DNA from: Blastobasis lacticolella
Lineage: Eukaryota > Arthropoda > Insecta > Lepidoptera > Blastobasidae
DNA: 64,000 bases
Assembly (NCBI GenBank): GCA_905147135.1
Contig: LR990060.1
Span: forward strand, 2,806,001 to 2,870,000
Direction of reading: 5' to 3'
The translations under genes and the position numbers were made by a program. Shown piece after piece: positions 10,612 through 21,703 of this stretch. Positions within the stretch are counted from its first letter, which is position 1; each line of letters begins with the position of its first letter. A model generated the notes under the pieces. That model did not search any database and was not told the origin of the DNA. It saw only the letters and a list, made by a program, of their open reading frames with translations.

Positions 10612-11535
10612 AGATTAAACTGGTTTTCATATAGAGAAAACCACATCCAAATCGGTCCACCCGTTCGCGCACTACGATGAGACAAACAGATACATACGTC
10701 AAACTTATAACGCCCCTGTTTTTTCGTCGGGGGTTAAAAAATTTAAAAATGGCCTAAACCAAGATAAGCATTATTTACATGTACTTATACCTAATATATG
10801 TATACTTATTTAACTTGAGATAACATGACCTCAGGGCCACAGTGACATTGGACCATGGCCCCTCCCTCCGCCAAGCCCAGTCACGCCACCGAAAAACACA
10901 TTTTCTCTCCATATTTATTATCATTACCGTGCCTTACCGTAATTATCTTTAGATTCAAGGTGAATGTCATTTCCGTGTCAGATTATTTTATGGTGTTTTC
11001 GGTGGCTAGTCTTTTAGCTTAATCAATTAGTGTTTAGGTAGCTAAAGCATTAGGAAATTGGATTAGAATAGTTCGATATTAATAAAGAGAATTTCGGGAG
11101 CTCACAGCTGTCACTTTCGACCCTAAAATTCCTATCAAGCTCAAGCTTTTCACATAAATTAGGCCTGTGATGCTCTATGTCTGCAAGACTTGGCTGACGT
11201 TGACGAAACAAGTTTGTGAAATCAGAGCTAACAAAATCTATAAAAAAATGTGTATGTAGGTACTTAATAAAATAATTTTTATTTTTTTGTTTTATATAAT
11301 TTATTCCCTGTGGCAGTTTTGTCCGTGCATCACTTAGGGGGCCCACTGAAAACCAGCGTCCAGATGGTGAAAACCAGTGTGGCCCCATTGCACTCTCCAC
11401 ATGACACAGGTAACGAGATTAGAGTGTATATCTTGTTTCCGTCGATTTATGTTCCGTTTTATATTTTTTTCTCCCATGAATATTTTTTAATGTTGTGTGT
11501 GTGTCTGAGTGGAATAATGCATACAGCATAAGTGC
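10612..11535. other. Repeat scrap, then no recognised gene
   Basis: 10612-10740 ('aaatcggtccacccgttcgc' and 'cgtcgggggttaaaaa') resembles 62230-62300 and is a dispersed repeat of uncertain class. 10745-11535 has no recognised feature. The 116-codon minus frame at 11050-11400 shows no family motif. Confidence 0.5.
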
Positions 11536-11538
11536 AAT

Positions 11539-11655
11539 CTTTTGCAATTCGTCACTCCACCTGGCCGGAGGGCGCCCTTCACTACGCTTACCGAGTCGCG
11601 GACTCAATTCAAGTTGCCCATTAAAATGGACAACTTGTCTAATTACCTCCCTTAA
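11539..11655 (-). mobile_element. RTE-type LINE RT scrap
   Basis: Minus-strand translation contains RQVVHFNGQLELSPRLGKR and then EGRPPARWSDELQKIA. This is the 'GRPP.RW.D(D/E)L.K.A' segment immediately upstream of the RTE C-terminus. Truncated on both sides. Confidence 0.65.
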
Positions 11656-11687
11656 AAACAACTGTTGTTATTATAATAATATTGACG

Positions 11688-11905
11688 TTAATATCGCGGT
11701 TGTGCTATAGCGCGCGAGGGCCCGGGGGCCGCATTAACCATGATTCAGGTTTTGGCAGATCAGGTAATTACAGTATATAGCGTACAGTAAAATTTCTTTA
11801 CGATGTTTTCCTTCACTGTAAGAGCATCGGCTTGTGTTCAACTAGTGTTATAACTCAGAAAAAGTCATTGATACATGGCGGAACTGGGTTGATTGATCCT
11901 CAGCG
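11688..11905 (-). mobile_element. SINE-Ser, head decayed
   Basis: 'gacgttaatatcgcggttg', 'ttggcagatcaggtaattac' and 'gtaagagcatcggcttgtg' follow the family order. An internal deletion removes the 'ccatctgacctccgtgaccc' block. Confidence 0.65.
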
Positions 11906-12302
11906 CAGCTAGCACCAGCGTGGCCGCGACACAGCTCGCGCCGCGAGAGAGCGTCTGTTTCCTTCTCTCAATACTAAGATGAAAGACATAGCAATATATT
12001 ATATGTCGCGCTTTTTTCGCTTATCACGCGCGAGAGCAACTTGCTAGCCAGCCTTGTAGTATACAACTGACCTTATAATATACGACCCCTACCTAATCAA
12101 TATTACAAAAACACCGCTAGCTTAACTCAACGCGAATTTGCGTCTAAAAATACTTTGGGGTAACATTAAAACCGCGCCCGCACCCATATATCCGAGACGG
12201 TCCCAACACTAATCGCTCGCGGCACGGAAGGTGATAATCACGGTCGCAAACCGAGTGAATACCGAAAGTTTGGCGGTAGTGATGGGGAGGTTGGGTCCGG
12301 AT

Positions 12303-12574
12303 ACGGTCTCGGCTTTAGGCGAATGTGTAACCATGACCGATGCTCTTACGGTGAGGGAAAACATCGTGATGAAACCTGCACATTCAGGCGACTGGATGTG
12401 TAACCATGATCCAATCTGGTCAGGTTCCTCTGGTAGCAGGGTCATGGAGGTCAGATGGCAGTCGCTACATTGTAATTATCTGACCTGCCAAATCCTGGAT
12501 CATGGTCAAGGCGGACGCCCGATGTCCCACGTGCGTGAGAGCACAACCGAGACATTAACGCCAAGATGATGATG
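12303..12574 (+). mobile_element. SINE-Ser, first unit of a tandem pair
   Basis: Plus-oriented 3' part of the family ('gaccgatgctcttacggtga', 'atgatccaatctggtcaggt', ending in 'aacgccaagatgatgatg'). The unit starts with 'acggtctcggctttaggcg', and the same text restarts 272 bp later. Confidence 0.65.
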
Positions 12575-12747
12575 ACGGTCTCGGCTTTAGGTGGATGTGT
12601 ATCCATGGTCCAATCTGGTCAGGTGGGACTGTTAACAGGGTTGCGGAGGTGAAATGGCAGTCGCTCCACTGTAATTGCCTGTGGTATAAGGCGGGGTCAA
12701 GGCGGACACCGGGCTCTCATGCACGAGATCACAACAGGGATGTTGAA
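12575..12747 (+). mobile_element. SINE-Ser, second partial unit
   Basis: Restarts at 'acggtctcggctttaggtg' and contains 'ggtccaatctggtcaggt' and 'tggcagtcgctccactgtaa'. It is shorter and more diverged than the first unit. Confidence 0.6.
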
Positions 12748-14312
12748 GACAAATATGGTTATTTTAAAGTCACGGTCAAAGGAGCAGATTTAGCTGAGTA
12801 TTGGTGGTTACGTCACATTTTTCCATCAACTATAACAGCCCAACATAATATGTTATTCTAAATTGAATTACTGACTCCTAAAATACAAGGCACCCCAGCG
12901 TAGGAGTCAGCAAATCCACCCTAAGATAAGATGAAGATGAGATAAACAGTCTACTGCTGAACTTAAGCCTCCACCACATTCGTAGAAAGTTTTTTTATAA
13001 TCTATTGCAATCCAATTGCAATTCACTTGAGCCTAAGTAAATTAGCGGACTTGAGGCCCACGGGTATACGTAGTAACTCTTTATTCTCTATTTCTCAATA
13101 TAATTACCTGTACTGCTAAATCCGAACCGTCAAGGCGGATTACGGGCTCTCGCGTGCGAGATATTGATGAGAAGATGACGATGGACACTTGCTAAACAGG
13201 AGTTGCAGCGGAGTGGAGTTACCCCTGCGGTTATGGGATTCTCGTCAGATATGTCGGCGCGGGTGCCATCTACTGGCCAACGCCGGCACTTCTATAATAT
13301 CGATGAAGGACACGCTGCTATGGAAGAATGCTGATCTCCAGTTTTCTGATGGAAGCCAGATTAATACAGCTTTCACGACAACTTAGGATTTATTATTTTG
13401 TTATTAATAGAGATGAAAATTGTGTTTAATTTAGAATAAATATATAAAATCGATTTTGGTGTAGATAGATAAATTAAAAATGATTTGATGTGGGTAATTT
13501 GTAATCATAGTTTGGGAAGCTACCCTCGGGTCAGAGAATTGGGATGGTTGTTTTTGTCTTTGTTAAGAAAATCACTGACAAAGTAATTGTATCGAATAAA
13601 ATCAAAGTTGAGTGATTATTTGTGTTTATTTAAACAAAATACATAATAACAATGGATCGTACTGAGGACGCGAACGGCCGAAGCTCGCCTTTACTGCCAT
13701 CAGGGCCTGCTTACTCCGACAGATATGGTCAGCCTAACCCGTTTTAATCCTTAGGCGTAAAACCTAAACTGACAAGACCTACCGATGCTTTTTTTTTTAT
13801 TTAGAGGAAGCTCCATTAAAAATATTGAGACCGAGACCGAATTCCCATCCCTAGCTGGTGGTAATTATAAACTTTTGCATTCACATTTTAAACTAGCCTG
13901 ATGAGTTTAGAGCCTGAAATTCCACAAAATGGTAATAAGGCTTTGAATTTATAATTACTGTTCCTGGAACGACTGGAAGTTCTGAACTAACTGTCAAGAA
14001 GATTGAGATGTTTCATACAAGTTTCCATGGAATTTTCGGTTTTGTGGTACCTAATGGTTATTTGAACTTTTCCAGTGTGGAAAAGTTCAAATGGTGCTTC
14101 TGAAGTTATGTATATGCAACTATAGGTACCTATAATTGCATGTATTGTAATAGTATCTAAATATTTAAGTATCAATCACAGAGAAAAAAAATACAACGTA
14201 CAAAGTAGGAATACTTATCTATACTTTGTTTGTGTCATTGACATTAAAGTTATTGTTTCTACTTTCTAATTGGCAAAATTAAAGAGGAATACGCATAGCC
14301 CGGCAGCAATTA
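12748..14312. other. No recognised gene; SINE-Ser scrap at 13108-13180
   Basis: A plus-oriented SINE-Ser fragment ('gtcaaggcggattacgggct') lies at 13108-13180. The remainder is AT-rich with no family motifs. The 65-codon frame at 13189-13386 is probably chance. Confidence 0.5.
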
Positions 14313-14325
14313 AATGACTGACTTC

Positions 14326-14576
14326 ATCATCATCACAGCCCGTAACAGTCCACTGCAGGACTTAGTGCCTCTCCCACAAAAGGGAAGGTTATTGCCATAA
14401 TCTCTACGCTTGGCAGGCGGGTTGGAGATCGCAGTGTTTAAATATAGCAATGGAAAATGCTGCTGCCCATTTTCCAGCCTACGGAGACTCTTGATATTTT
14501 GCCTCGGTAACATTAGTACGACACCCATGAGTGTAAAGGGTTGGTGCTATTCTACTCTGCCGGACACCACATGGCC
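14326..14576 (-). mobile_element. SINE-X, complete, with perfect 13-bp target duplication
   Basis: 'aatgactgacttc' at 14313-14325 recurs exactly at 14577-14589. Read on the minus strand the element starts at 'ggccatgtggtgtccggcag' and ends in GATGATGAT, 251 bp. This is the cleanest copy for defining the family. Confidence 0.8.
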
Positions 14577-14659
14577 AATGACTGACTTCGCTTGATTAAA
14601 ATTTATAGTTGAATGTGTTTCTCGTATGTTTTATTTTTGCCCATACGAATAAATAAAAT

Positions 14660-14750
14660 GGTGTCCGGCAGGGTGTCGAGGTGGTACGAGACGACTAATG
14701 TTTTCGTTGCAAAAGTTTTGGAGTCGAAACGGTCACCCATCCAATTCTTA
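14660..14750 (+). mobile_element. SINE-X-like 5' fragment
   Basis: 'ggtgtccggcagggtgtcga' and 'cgactaatgttttcgttgc' match the 5' third of SINE-X but with an internal loss. Confidence 0.5.
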
Positions 14751-14903
14751 ACCTTGGTTATCGGTCTTCTTATATATCGCAAGCACGCAGCTATTAGGCC
14801 CGTGCCGCTTTTCGCAGTGAGTGTGCACATTATCATCATTTGTCTGCCCTTATCCCATTTATTTGGGGTCGGCACAGTACGTTTTCTTTATCCAGTTAGC
14901 TAG

Positions 14904-14985
14904 GACCCATAGCACAAGCTTTGCTTAGTTTGGGGCTAGATGGCGCTGTGTGAATTTGTCCACGATTATTTATTTTATTATTTAT
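14904..14985 (+). mobile_element. SINE-Gly 3' end, plus orientation
   Basis: 'cacaagctttgcttagtttg' then 'ggctagatggcgctgtgtga', ending in ATTTATT repeats. It faces the minus-oriented copy at 15049, giving an inverted pair. Confidence 0.7.
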
Positions 14986-15048
14986 TCATTATCCCTATCC
15001 GCTGTCATATCCACGCTGTGAGCATATACAAATACAATCAAATACAAA

Positions 15049-15297
15049 TACAATCGTGGACAAATTCACACAACGCCATCTAGCCCCAAAGTAAGCAAAG
15101 CTTGTGTTATGGATGTTAGATAACTGATAAACTACTTATATACTTTTTTAAATACATACTTATTATACATAGAACACCCAGACCCGTAACAGAAATTAAA
15201 ATTCATCATTTCAATTTCTGCCCGGCCGGGAATCGAACCCGGGACCTCTTGCGTGGCAGACCGGCATGTTGACCACTGAACCACTCAGGTCGTCAAA
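15049..15297 (-). mobile_element. SINE-Gly, near full length
   Basis: Minus strand: the head reads 'gacctgagtggttcagtggt', then 'ggtctgccacgcaagaggtc' and 'ccgggttcgattcccggcc'. These match tRNA-Gly(GCC) A box, anticodon region and B box. The body ends in the conserved 'ggggctagatggcg' 3' segment. The class is clear from the tRNA-Gly similarity. Confidence 0.8.
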
Positions 15298-15954
15298 TAT
15301 ACAGCATAGTATATTTTACACATGTCCCCTAAAAAGTAATGAACTAACTAAAGTCATTACGGTTAGGATTTCACCACCAGCTATCCATGGGACATTAACA
15401 AACCCCAAAACACACCATGATAAATCAAAAACTTCCACCGAAATTACCTAAAAACTACCTACAAATCTCCAAAAACAGAACAAAACAAACCGCGTTACTG
15501 CAATAGAGTTGCCACAACATTTATCATTGACTTTGGTATGATATTTTGGATTCACATTGCCAAGGACGATTCCACCCATTTGCCAAATATAGGCACCAAA
15601 AAAACCAGTATAAAATGAGCGCACATTGCTATGTGTGTCCATAGAGATGCTAGGTCATCTTATACTGAAGATCAGGCAAACATTTTTACAAAAATAAGCC
15701 TTCGTACACAGTAATAGAGTTCATAGTTTCAATATCACTTGAAAATGGAAGTTTGAAGGGTAGAAAAATGAATGAATGCCGTGATGTAAGCATTTCGGTC
15801 TCTTCACTGTAGGTAGTTATTTTGTTTTATAGTATTTTTAGCGCGTTGCGTAATGCTCAGAATGTGAAGTTGAATGTTGTGATGTTATGAAAGTTCGGAA
15901 ACTCCACTGAGCTAGTATTTGGCGGCTGCTTTGTTCGTGTATAGCTATGTAAGA
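15298..15954. other. No recognised gene
   Basis: AT-rich, no motif recognised in either strand. Confidence 0.5.
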
Positions 15955-15956
15955 GA

Positions 15957-16240
15957 GGTAGGGCATAGCGGGGTATCTCGTTCGAATTGGAGCCGCCCGA
16001 CTGGGGAAGTACCTCCACCTTACACAATATCGCAGCTAAATAATACTCTTTTAAATAGTATTGTGTTTCTGCCGCTGACTAAGGTTTGCAGTGCTCCATG
16101 GGGTGGGGATTTGGGGAACCGTGGCTTTGGCAGTCGAGTGGCTTTTGCCTTTTTGCTGCCAGAGCAATGTGTTATAGAGGTGGGCAACGCATTGACTACT
16201 TCCCATCAAATGGCCCGCTTACCTGTTTGCCTATAGTATG
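15957..16240 (+). mobile_element. Dispersed repeat (family with copies at 38170 and 63375)
   Basis: 'atagcggggtatctcgttcg', 'ccgcccgactggggaagta' and 'ctccatggggtggggatttg' recur at 38175-38390 and inverted at 63375-63680. The copy ends in 'cgcttacctgtttgcc', shared with the LINE ends at 33655 and 54880, so it is probably a LINE 3' region. Confidence 0.65.
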
Positions 16241-16426
16241 TCATTAAAAAAAAAATTGTACGATACAAGAGCATGATTTCATTACCACTTCTAGAAAGTT
16301 TTCCTTTGCCAGTACAGCTACATTCACGGTATTTGATGCCTCTTTAGCAAAAATCTGTTTGTTAAAAGAAGGGAGCATTATCTGCCATTATGCCCAAGGA
16401 ATTCGTTATTTACCCACGGGTATTTT

Positions 16427-16565
16427 TTATTTATTTATTTATTTAACTGTTTATTGTACACAATAATGATATACAGAGAAATATAAAAGAACAAAAGACA
16501 CAACAGGCGCTGCTTATTTCTAAAAAGAAATTTCTTCCAGCAGGCCTACAGAAGAGAGATGTTAG
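16427..16565 (-). mobile_element. LINE 3' end (family of 32783)
   Basis: ATTT repeats followed by 'ttattgtacacaataatg' and 'acttatttctaa'-like text ('tgcttatttctaaaaagaaa'), then 'cttccagcaggcctacag'. Same order as at 32783 and 51765. Confidence 0.65.
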
Positions 16566-16877
16566 ACTGAAGTAACGCAGATACGACGTGCACAATAATT
16601 GAATATTTAAATACATAAATATATTATATTATAATATATAGGTATATAAAGCTAATATAGACATATTATATATTTTAAATAATAAATAAAATGTAATTCA
16701 TGAACGCTATAAACCCTTTAACAACTGCATATTAGTGCAAAGGAATATGATACTTAAGACCGTCAAGCACTTATACTCTCGCATTGTACTTCGTGAACGG
16801 TTTTCCTCGTTGATGAACTGTATGCCATAAAGGTATAGACAACTCGTTATTCGCTTCCATATTACATATCCCACCAG

Positions 16878-17045
16878 CAATTTTTATTTTATAAGGCATA
16901 CAAACAGGCAAGCGGGCCACCTGATGGTGCATGGTCACCGCCGCCTATGGACATCAGCAACACCAGGGCGCTGCCAATGCATTGCCCGCCTCTAAAGAGA
17001 TATCTAATATACCTTTTGAAACACTGTGGCTGGGAGTTAATTCCA
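16878..17045 (-). mobile_element. LINE 3' end (family of 54880)
   Basis: 'caaacaggcaagcgggccac', 'ctatggacatcagcaacacc' and 'gcattgcccgcctctaaaga' are the reverse complement of the 3' region of the LINE at 54880-55075. Confidence 0.6.
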
Positions 17046-17220
17046 CATTTGAAATTGAAATTGAATTTAAATTTGGTTGGCCAAGCCTCGTAAGCTCCTA
17101 ACGGCTTAAATGAGAATAAATTATCAGATCTAATGAAAAGCCAAGCTCCTAACTACAAAGTCTTCACTTTGGTCAAAAAGTACGGCTTGGCCGTTTCATA
17201 GAACTATAACATGAAAGAAG

Positions 17221-17830
17221 CTGACTATTTAAGTAGTTATTTAATTGAAAATTGGCCAAATTCATGAACTTTGAAAGTAAAGTCAAATGAACGATATTGC
17301 CTCGAGTTTACGGAGCTCTTCCATTCATTGTCATAATGCTAATAGGCCAGTCAAATCTTACATCTAAAACGCAAAGCGCGATGTAACGCTGCATTTTTGG
17401 TATGTTATTTGGACCCCTTAAGAGAGTGTGAAACTATATTTTGCAAGCAAAAAAAAATTGTGCTTCCTGCGTAATACGTGAAAAACTGCGTAATTTTGGG
17501 ACTTTTTTCACTTTCAGGTCTAAAACTCAAAAACTATGCATTTTTCGACCAACAAAGCTTAATAGCTTTTAAAAATGATTAAATTTTCAAGGATTTAAGC
17601 CCGAACACAGCTCTATAAAGCGTATAACAACCAAATTATGACTCTTTAAAGATGGTCTATTTTTCCCGAAAAACTTCAATTTTAGGTTTTGCTCCTGTCC
17701 GGAGCAAATTATTGGTAAAATTGCTAGTTCTATTATAAAAAAAATTAAAAGGGAGTTGTAGTACATTTAATTTGCTTTAAATGATGTACAGCACGAACTA
17801 TGTGAGACTAATGGTTCATTCACAATCTTA
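17221..17830 (+). repeat. Left arm of a long inverted repeat
   Basis: This ~610-bp arm matches 20071-20760 in reverse complement across its length, for example 'gaacgatattgcctcgagtt', 'aaaacgcaaagcgcgatgta', 'cttcctgcgtaatacgtgaa' and 'gttgtagtacatttaattt'. It lacks a ~70-80 bp block present in the right arm. The arms are moderately diverged, so the structure is not recent. Confidence 0.8.
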
Positions 17831-17959
17831 AAAAAACGAGGAGACCGTAAAAATGTATTTTTGAAAAATAAAGTATTTATTAAGGTAGGAATAACAATTA
17901 TACATATTATGAATACTAATCTGACATAATACAAATAACAAAACTTAATAAAACAATCT

Positions 17960-19440
17960 CTAATTTTGTCCAAGGTCCACGGTATTAGAACTATTAGGAA
18001 TGCTGCTCAGAAGGCTGGCCGTATTGTCCCCCGTCCGAAGTGGAAGTCGGCCCTATGGGTCTTTAGTAATATCGACCAAGCGCTTAACTAGCTCCCGAAA
18101 TAGGGAGTGTGCGCATGGACACTAGAATTCAAGGGTTTCAAGTGGTTTCCACCAACACTTGCGCCGTTACTTGTTACTGGAAGATGGAACTGTGCAAGGG
18201 TATCGCTACACGTGGTGTCCCTGACCAAACGTCGTCCCAGCTCCCAGGGCGGGAGTGTCATCCCTTCGGGCCTCTTACCGTCATCACGGGACAAACCACC
18301 TGGCTCAAGCTTCGCGGGTGCTTCAGCGGAGGTGAAGGCCCGGCGGATGATGATGAGAAGTGTCCCAATATTTTTAGAAGACATTGCCTGAAGTTAGAGA
18401 CCCGATTTACACTCGCCAGCAGCCAGCAAACGGGCACGCTCTGTAGAGTTGGTCGGTGCGCTTAAAATATTGTTTCGCACCAATCTGCAGCGAGGCTCGC
18501 CCCATAGCCGCTGGGAACAAGAATTTTTCGGGAGCTCGACCTCCGGAAAAGCCTCGTGCCAAATTCATTTATTTGGCCTCGATAGAATACGCCGTAATAA
18601 AAGTTCCTAGTTTAGATAATAACTTCTACACTGGATACTGTGAACTATGCACCGAGGACAGAAAAGCTGACAGGGACACATCTGAAACTTTCCTAACGCC
18701 TAGACCTCCATATCCATCTGTTTCCAAGATGAATTATCGAGATTTATGTTAAGAATTAATATATAAGAATATGTTTCACTGTATTGTTTACAACACCGCA
18801 AAACACAACCATAGAATTGGAATTTTTTCTTTAATGAAGTCCGAGAGGGATTAATCAAAACTACCTAGAAGGTGAAGTCACGCCTTGTCGGCGACATTGT
18901 GATAGCAATAGCGTCAAAAGCTGCAGAAATGGTACCAGCCCTCGGACAGCACACCAATCACCCTCAAATCAAGCATGAGGAGCTGTAAATCCTGTAAAAC
19001 CGTGTTCGCATCTCCTCGTAGGATTCCGTGTTCTAAGTAGGTCATACTACCACACGTTAAATTAAGAATTTAGCTTCTCGAGAGTCGCCTATTGCTGGCA
19101 GCCGACTACTGATTGCAGGAGGTAGCCCTTGTATATAAGATTGCTCGGCTTTTTGTAGCATTGCCTCATTAACTTATAAGCGGCCGGCAGCTTAGATCGT
19201 ATTTGACCAAGCAAAGCGCCTCTATCGACGGAATTGAATCTATTTTTACGTCACCCTTCAGTACAACTTCAACACTATTACTTTGGAGGAAAATCCTCAT
19301 GGCGTGGACAGCGGCTTCGCCACCTTTAGATCCAAAGTCTAGCTGGATATGCTGGAAGTAATTTGCTGGGCTGGGAGGTGGAAAACCGGCGTCGGTAGGT
19401 AGTCCCTACCGCAATAGGACGAATTAAACCATAATTTTTT
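17960..19440 (-). pseudogene. Decayed non-LTR-type reverse transcriptase
   Basis: Ordered minus-strand motifs in several frames: LDFGSKGGEAAVHAMRIFLQ and VVLKGDVK (19200-19400, the RT 'LK.D.KNAFN' region, degraded), LMRQCYKKPSNLIYKG then VGCQQ followed by a stop (about 19060-19160), YLEHGILRGDANTVLQDLQ (about 18990-19040, where functional relatives have a YLDDG active site), GLSRDDGKRPEGMTLPPWEL (about 18250-18330), LVKRLVDITKDP (about 18067-18100), and NTASLLSSIPN (about 17980-18030). Frames change and stops interrupt, and the catalytic aspartates are lost, so it is non-functional. It sits between the two inverted arms. An AATAAA on the minus strand near 17875 could be its old 3' end. Confidence 0.65.
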
Positions 19441-19585
19441 TAGTTTTAGGCGCCATACTTGGCGCGTAATAACTAAGGACTGTTCTACCTAGCCTGCCAG
19501 TGGTGTCGAGAATTCGTTTATAGAGGCTTGTTCCTTGAAGGCCCTAATGTCGTTGTCGTATGAATGTAGATACAACATTAAAGCC

Positions 19586-19984
19586 ATGTCAAAAAAATAC
19601 ATTATTACGATTTCAATAGAACTCGGTAGAATTTCAGTAACCCCTGGTAAAACTAAGCAACTTCAAACTAACATACAAACGGCCCTGGGTTCAGTTATTG
19701 AATCGCTCGCCTCTATTCGAACGATTTACAATGTTGAATATCGACGTGAAAAATTCAATATTTTTAAAATCACATTGGCAGCACCGAAAGAGGGGGCCGA
19801 AGTATGGGCAAAAATAGGGAAAAATATGTCATTTTTCATAAGGAAAATTAAGATTGAAAATCGTTCGAATCAAAGCGAGCAATTCATTGGCGAGGTTGAC
19901 AAATATCATCCACTGGACCCTGAGACTGATAGAACGGTCTCGGAAGCTGATTGGCACCTTGTGATGGTATTTTATTATTATTAA
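19586..19984 (+). CDS. Unidentified 133-residue ORF between the inverted arms
   Basis: Opens at an ATG (19586) and runs 132 codons to a stop just before 19985. The composition is protein-like: rich in I, K and E, with a basic central segment (FFIRKIKIENRSN) and an acidic tail. No signal peptide, membrane segment or family motif is recognised. It runs opposite to the RT pseudogene and lies between its upstream end and the right arm. It may be a gene of the inverted-repeat element or a chance frame. Confidence 0.3.
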   Translation: MSKKYIITISIELGRISVTPGKTKQLQTNIQTALGSVIESLASIRTIYNVEYRREKFNIFKITLAAPKEGAEVWAKIGKNMSFFIRKIKIENRSNQSEQFIGEVDKYHPLDPETDRTVSEADWHLVMVFYYY

Positions 19985-20070
19985 AACGTAATTCCTAACA
20001 AGCATAGCATAAGTACTTTGGTACCATTCACACAAATAAGTATTCACAGAATTCTTCAAAAAACAATTTT

Positions 20071-20760
20071 CAAGATTGTAAGTAAACTATTGGTCTCACT
20101 TAGTTCGTTTTCTACTTCAACGAAAGTAAATTAAATGTACTACAACTTTCTTTTAGTTACTTTTATCATAGGACTAGTGATTTTATCAATAATTTGCTCC
20201 GGACGGGAGCAAAACTTAAAATTGTAAATTTTCCGGAAAAATTGATCATCTTTGAAGAGTCATAACTTGTTCACTGTACATTTTGTAGAGCTGCGTTTGA
20301 GCTTAAATAGTGGCAAATATAATGAACTTTAAAAGCCATTTAGCTTCATTGGTCAAAAAATGCATAGTTTTTTATTTTTAGACCAGAAAGTGAAAAAAGT
20401 CCGAAAATTTCACAGTTTTTCACGTATTACGCAGGAAGCACAATTTTTTTTTGCTTGCAAAATGTAGTTTCACACTCTCTTAAGGGGTCCAAATAACATA
20501 CCAAAAATGCAGCGTTACATCGCGCTTTGCGTTTTAGGGCCATTATTTTGTAAGATTTGACTGGCCTATAACCTAAACTAACCGAATAGAAACCTTACGC
20601 AAACTATTATTATACTTTGAAGTTATTGTGGGTAGGTTAGCATTGGAACAATGTGTGAAAGAGATGCGTAAACTCGAGGCAATATCGTTCTTTCAACATC
20701 ACTTTAAAATCTTATGAAACTGGCAAATTTTCAACTAAATAATTGCTCAAAAAGCTAGCC
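20071..20760 (-). repeat. Right arm of the long inverted repeat
   Basis: Reverse complement of 17221-17830 with an extra block at about 20580-20650. The outer edge is near 'gctagccgtttagttaacc', itself partly palindromic. I could not fix exact ends or a target duplication. Confidence 0.8.
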
Positions 20761-20874
20761 GTTTAGTTAACCGGCTAATTTAACCATCCGGCTGCGACAT
20801 ATCTACATTGATTAAATTTTACAGGAGCAGTAAAAACTGAAATGGCTTCGATCAAAAACTGTATAACAAAAGCT

Positions 20875-21004
20875 CCTTTTGGCTTGTCTAAGGTTAGCTG
20901 GAAGAGATCCCGTTGTGGGATAAGTTCGCCTTTACTTTGTAAGTGTTTCCTTTTGAAATGTACTATGTTGTTGCAATAAAGAGTTCACATACATACATAC
21001 ATAC
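20875..21004 (+). mobile_element. LINE 3' end with (ACAT)n tail
   Basis: 'gtctaaggttagctggaaga', 'cccgttgtgggataagttcg' and 'caataaagagttcacataca' tail. The same family occurs inverted at 55215-55330. Retroelement 3' terminus; coding part absent. Confidence 0.6.
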
Positions 21005-21019
21005 TAAATAGTAAATTTT

Positions 21020-21147
21020 TTGTACCACAAAGGTGGCAAACAAGCTTACCTCTTGCCTCGTGCAAGCAGTCACCGCAGCCAATGGACGTTTGCAATACCA
21101 GGGACATCACCCACGCGTTGCCAACCCCGTAAAAACCTTTTCCTCCC
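21020..21147. repeat. Dispersed repeat fragment (family of 42570 and 46840)
   Basis: 'gtggcaaacaagcttacctc' and 'gcagtcaccgcagccaatgg' recur at 42570-42655, 43770-43835 and 46840-46893. Probably a LINE 3' UTR. The MITE at 21156 lies at its end. Confidence 0.55.
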
Positions 21148-21155
21148 TTACGTAG

Positions 21156-21552
21156 TAAGGGAACGTACCCATACTACGTGACCCGTTTAGGGGGGGGAGG
21201 GAGATCTTCAAAATACTACGCTCAGTCACAGGAGCGTGGGGGTGGCTTAAATTTTTGTTACTTAGTCGATTTAGCCGCAAGAAATTTTTCGCTTTTTTGA
21301 CCTATATTCGAATATGGCGCGCAGTATTTAGTGCTTCTTAAACTCACCGCTGGTGGCAAACAAATATGAGTCAAATTATTTTCATTTGTTGCACTTTCTG
21401 CCTGCGAAATAATTAAATATCATACTTGTCAATACTACGTAAAAACTTTAAGGGGAGGGGGGTCTTGGCATATACTACGAGTGGTCACCGAGGGTAGGGA
21501 GGGGTCATAAAATCTTAAAAAACAGGTCACGTAATATGGGTACGTTCCCTAA
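21156..21552. mobile_element. hAT-like MITE, 397 bp
   Basis: Ends are inverted repeats: left 'taagggaacgtacccatac', right (reverse complement) 'ttagggaacgtacccatat', continuing as 'tacgtgacc' for about 28 bp in all. Flanks 'ttacgtag' (21148) and 'ttatgtgg' (21553) form an imperfect 8-bp duplication. TAGGG-type ends with an 8-bp duplication suggest hAT. No transposase frame is present, so it is non-autonomous. Confidence 0.6.
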
Positions 21553-21703
21553 TTATGTGGTTATGATCTAAACCACGAGCTTTGGATGCAATTTTAACAC
21601 AATTTTAGGCTGTTTTGGTTAGAAATGAGTTGAGGTATGTATTCAGCGGGCCTAAAACCTCCGGATTAAAAATAAGTATTTTGACCAGAAGAGTAATTTA
21701 TTT

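Noticed and set aside
18107..18465. Overlapping plus-strand frames of 94-118 codons
   Set aside because: Antisense to the RT pseudogene motif GKRPEGMTL, which better explains the open frames.
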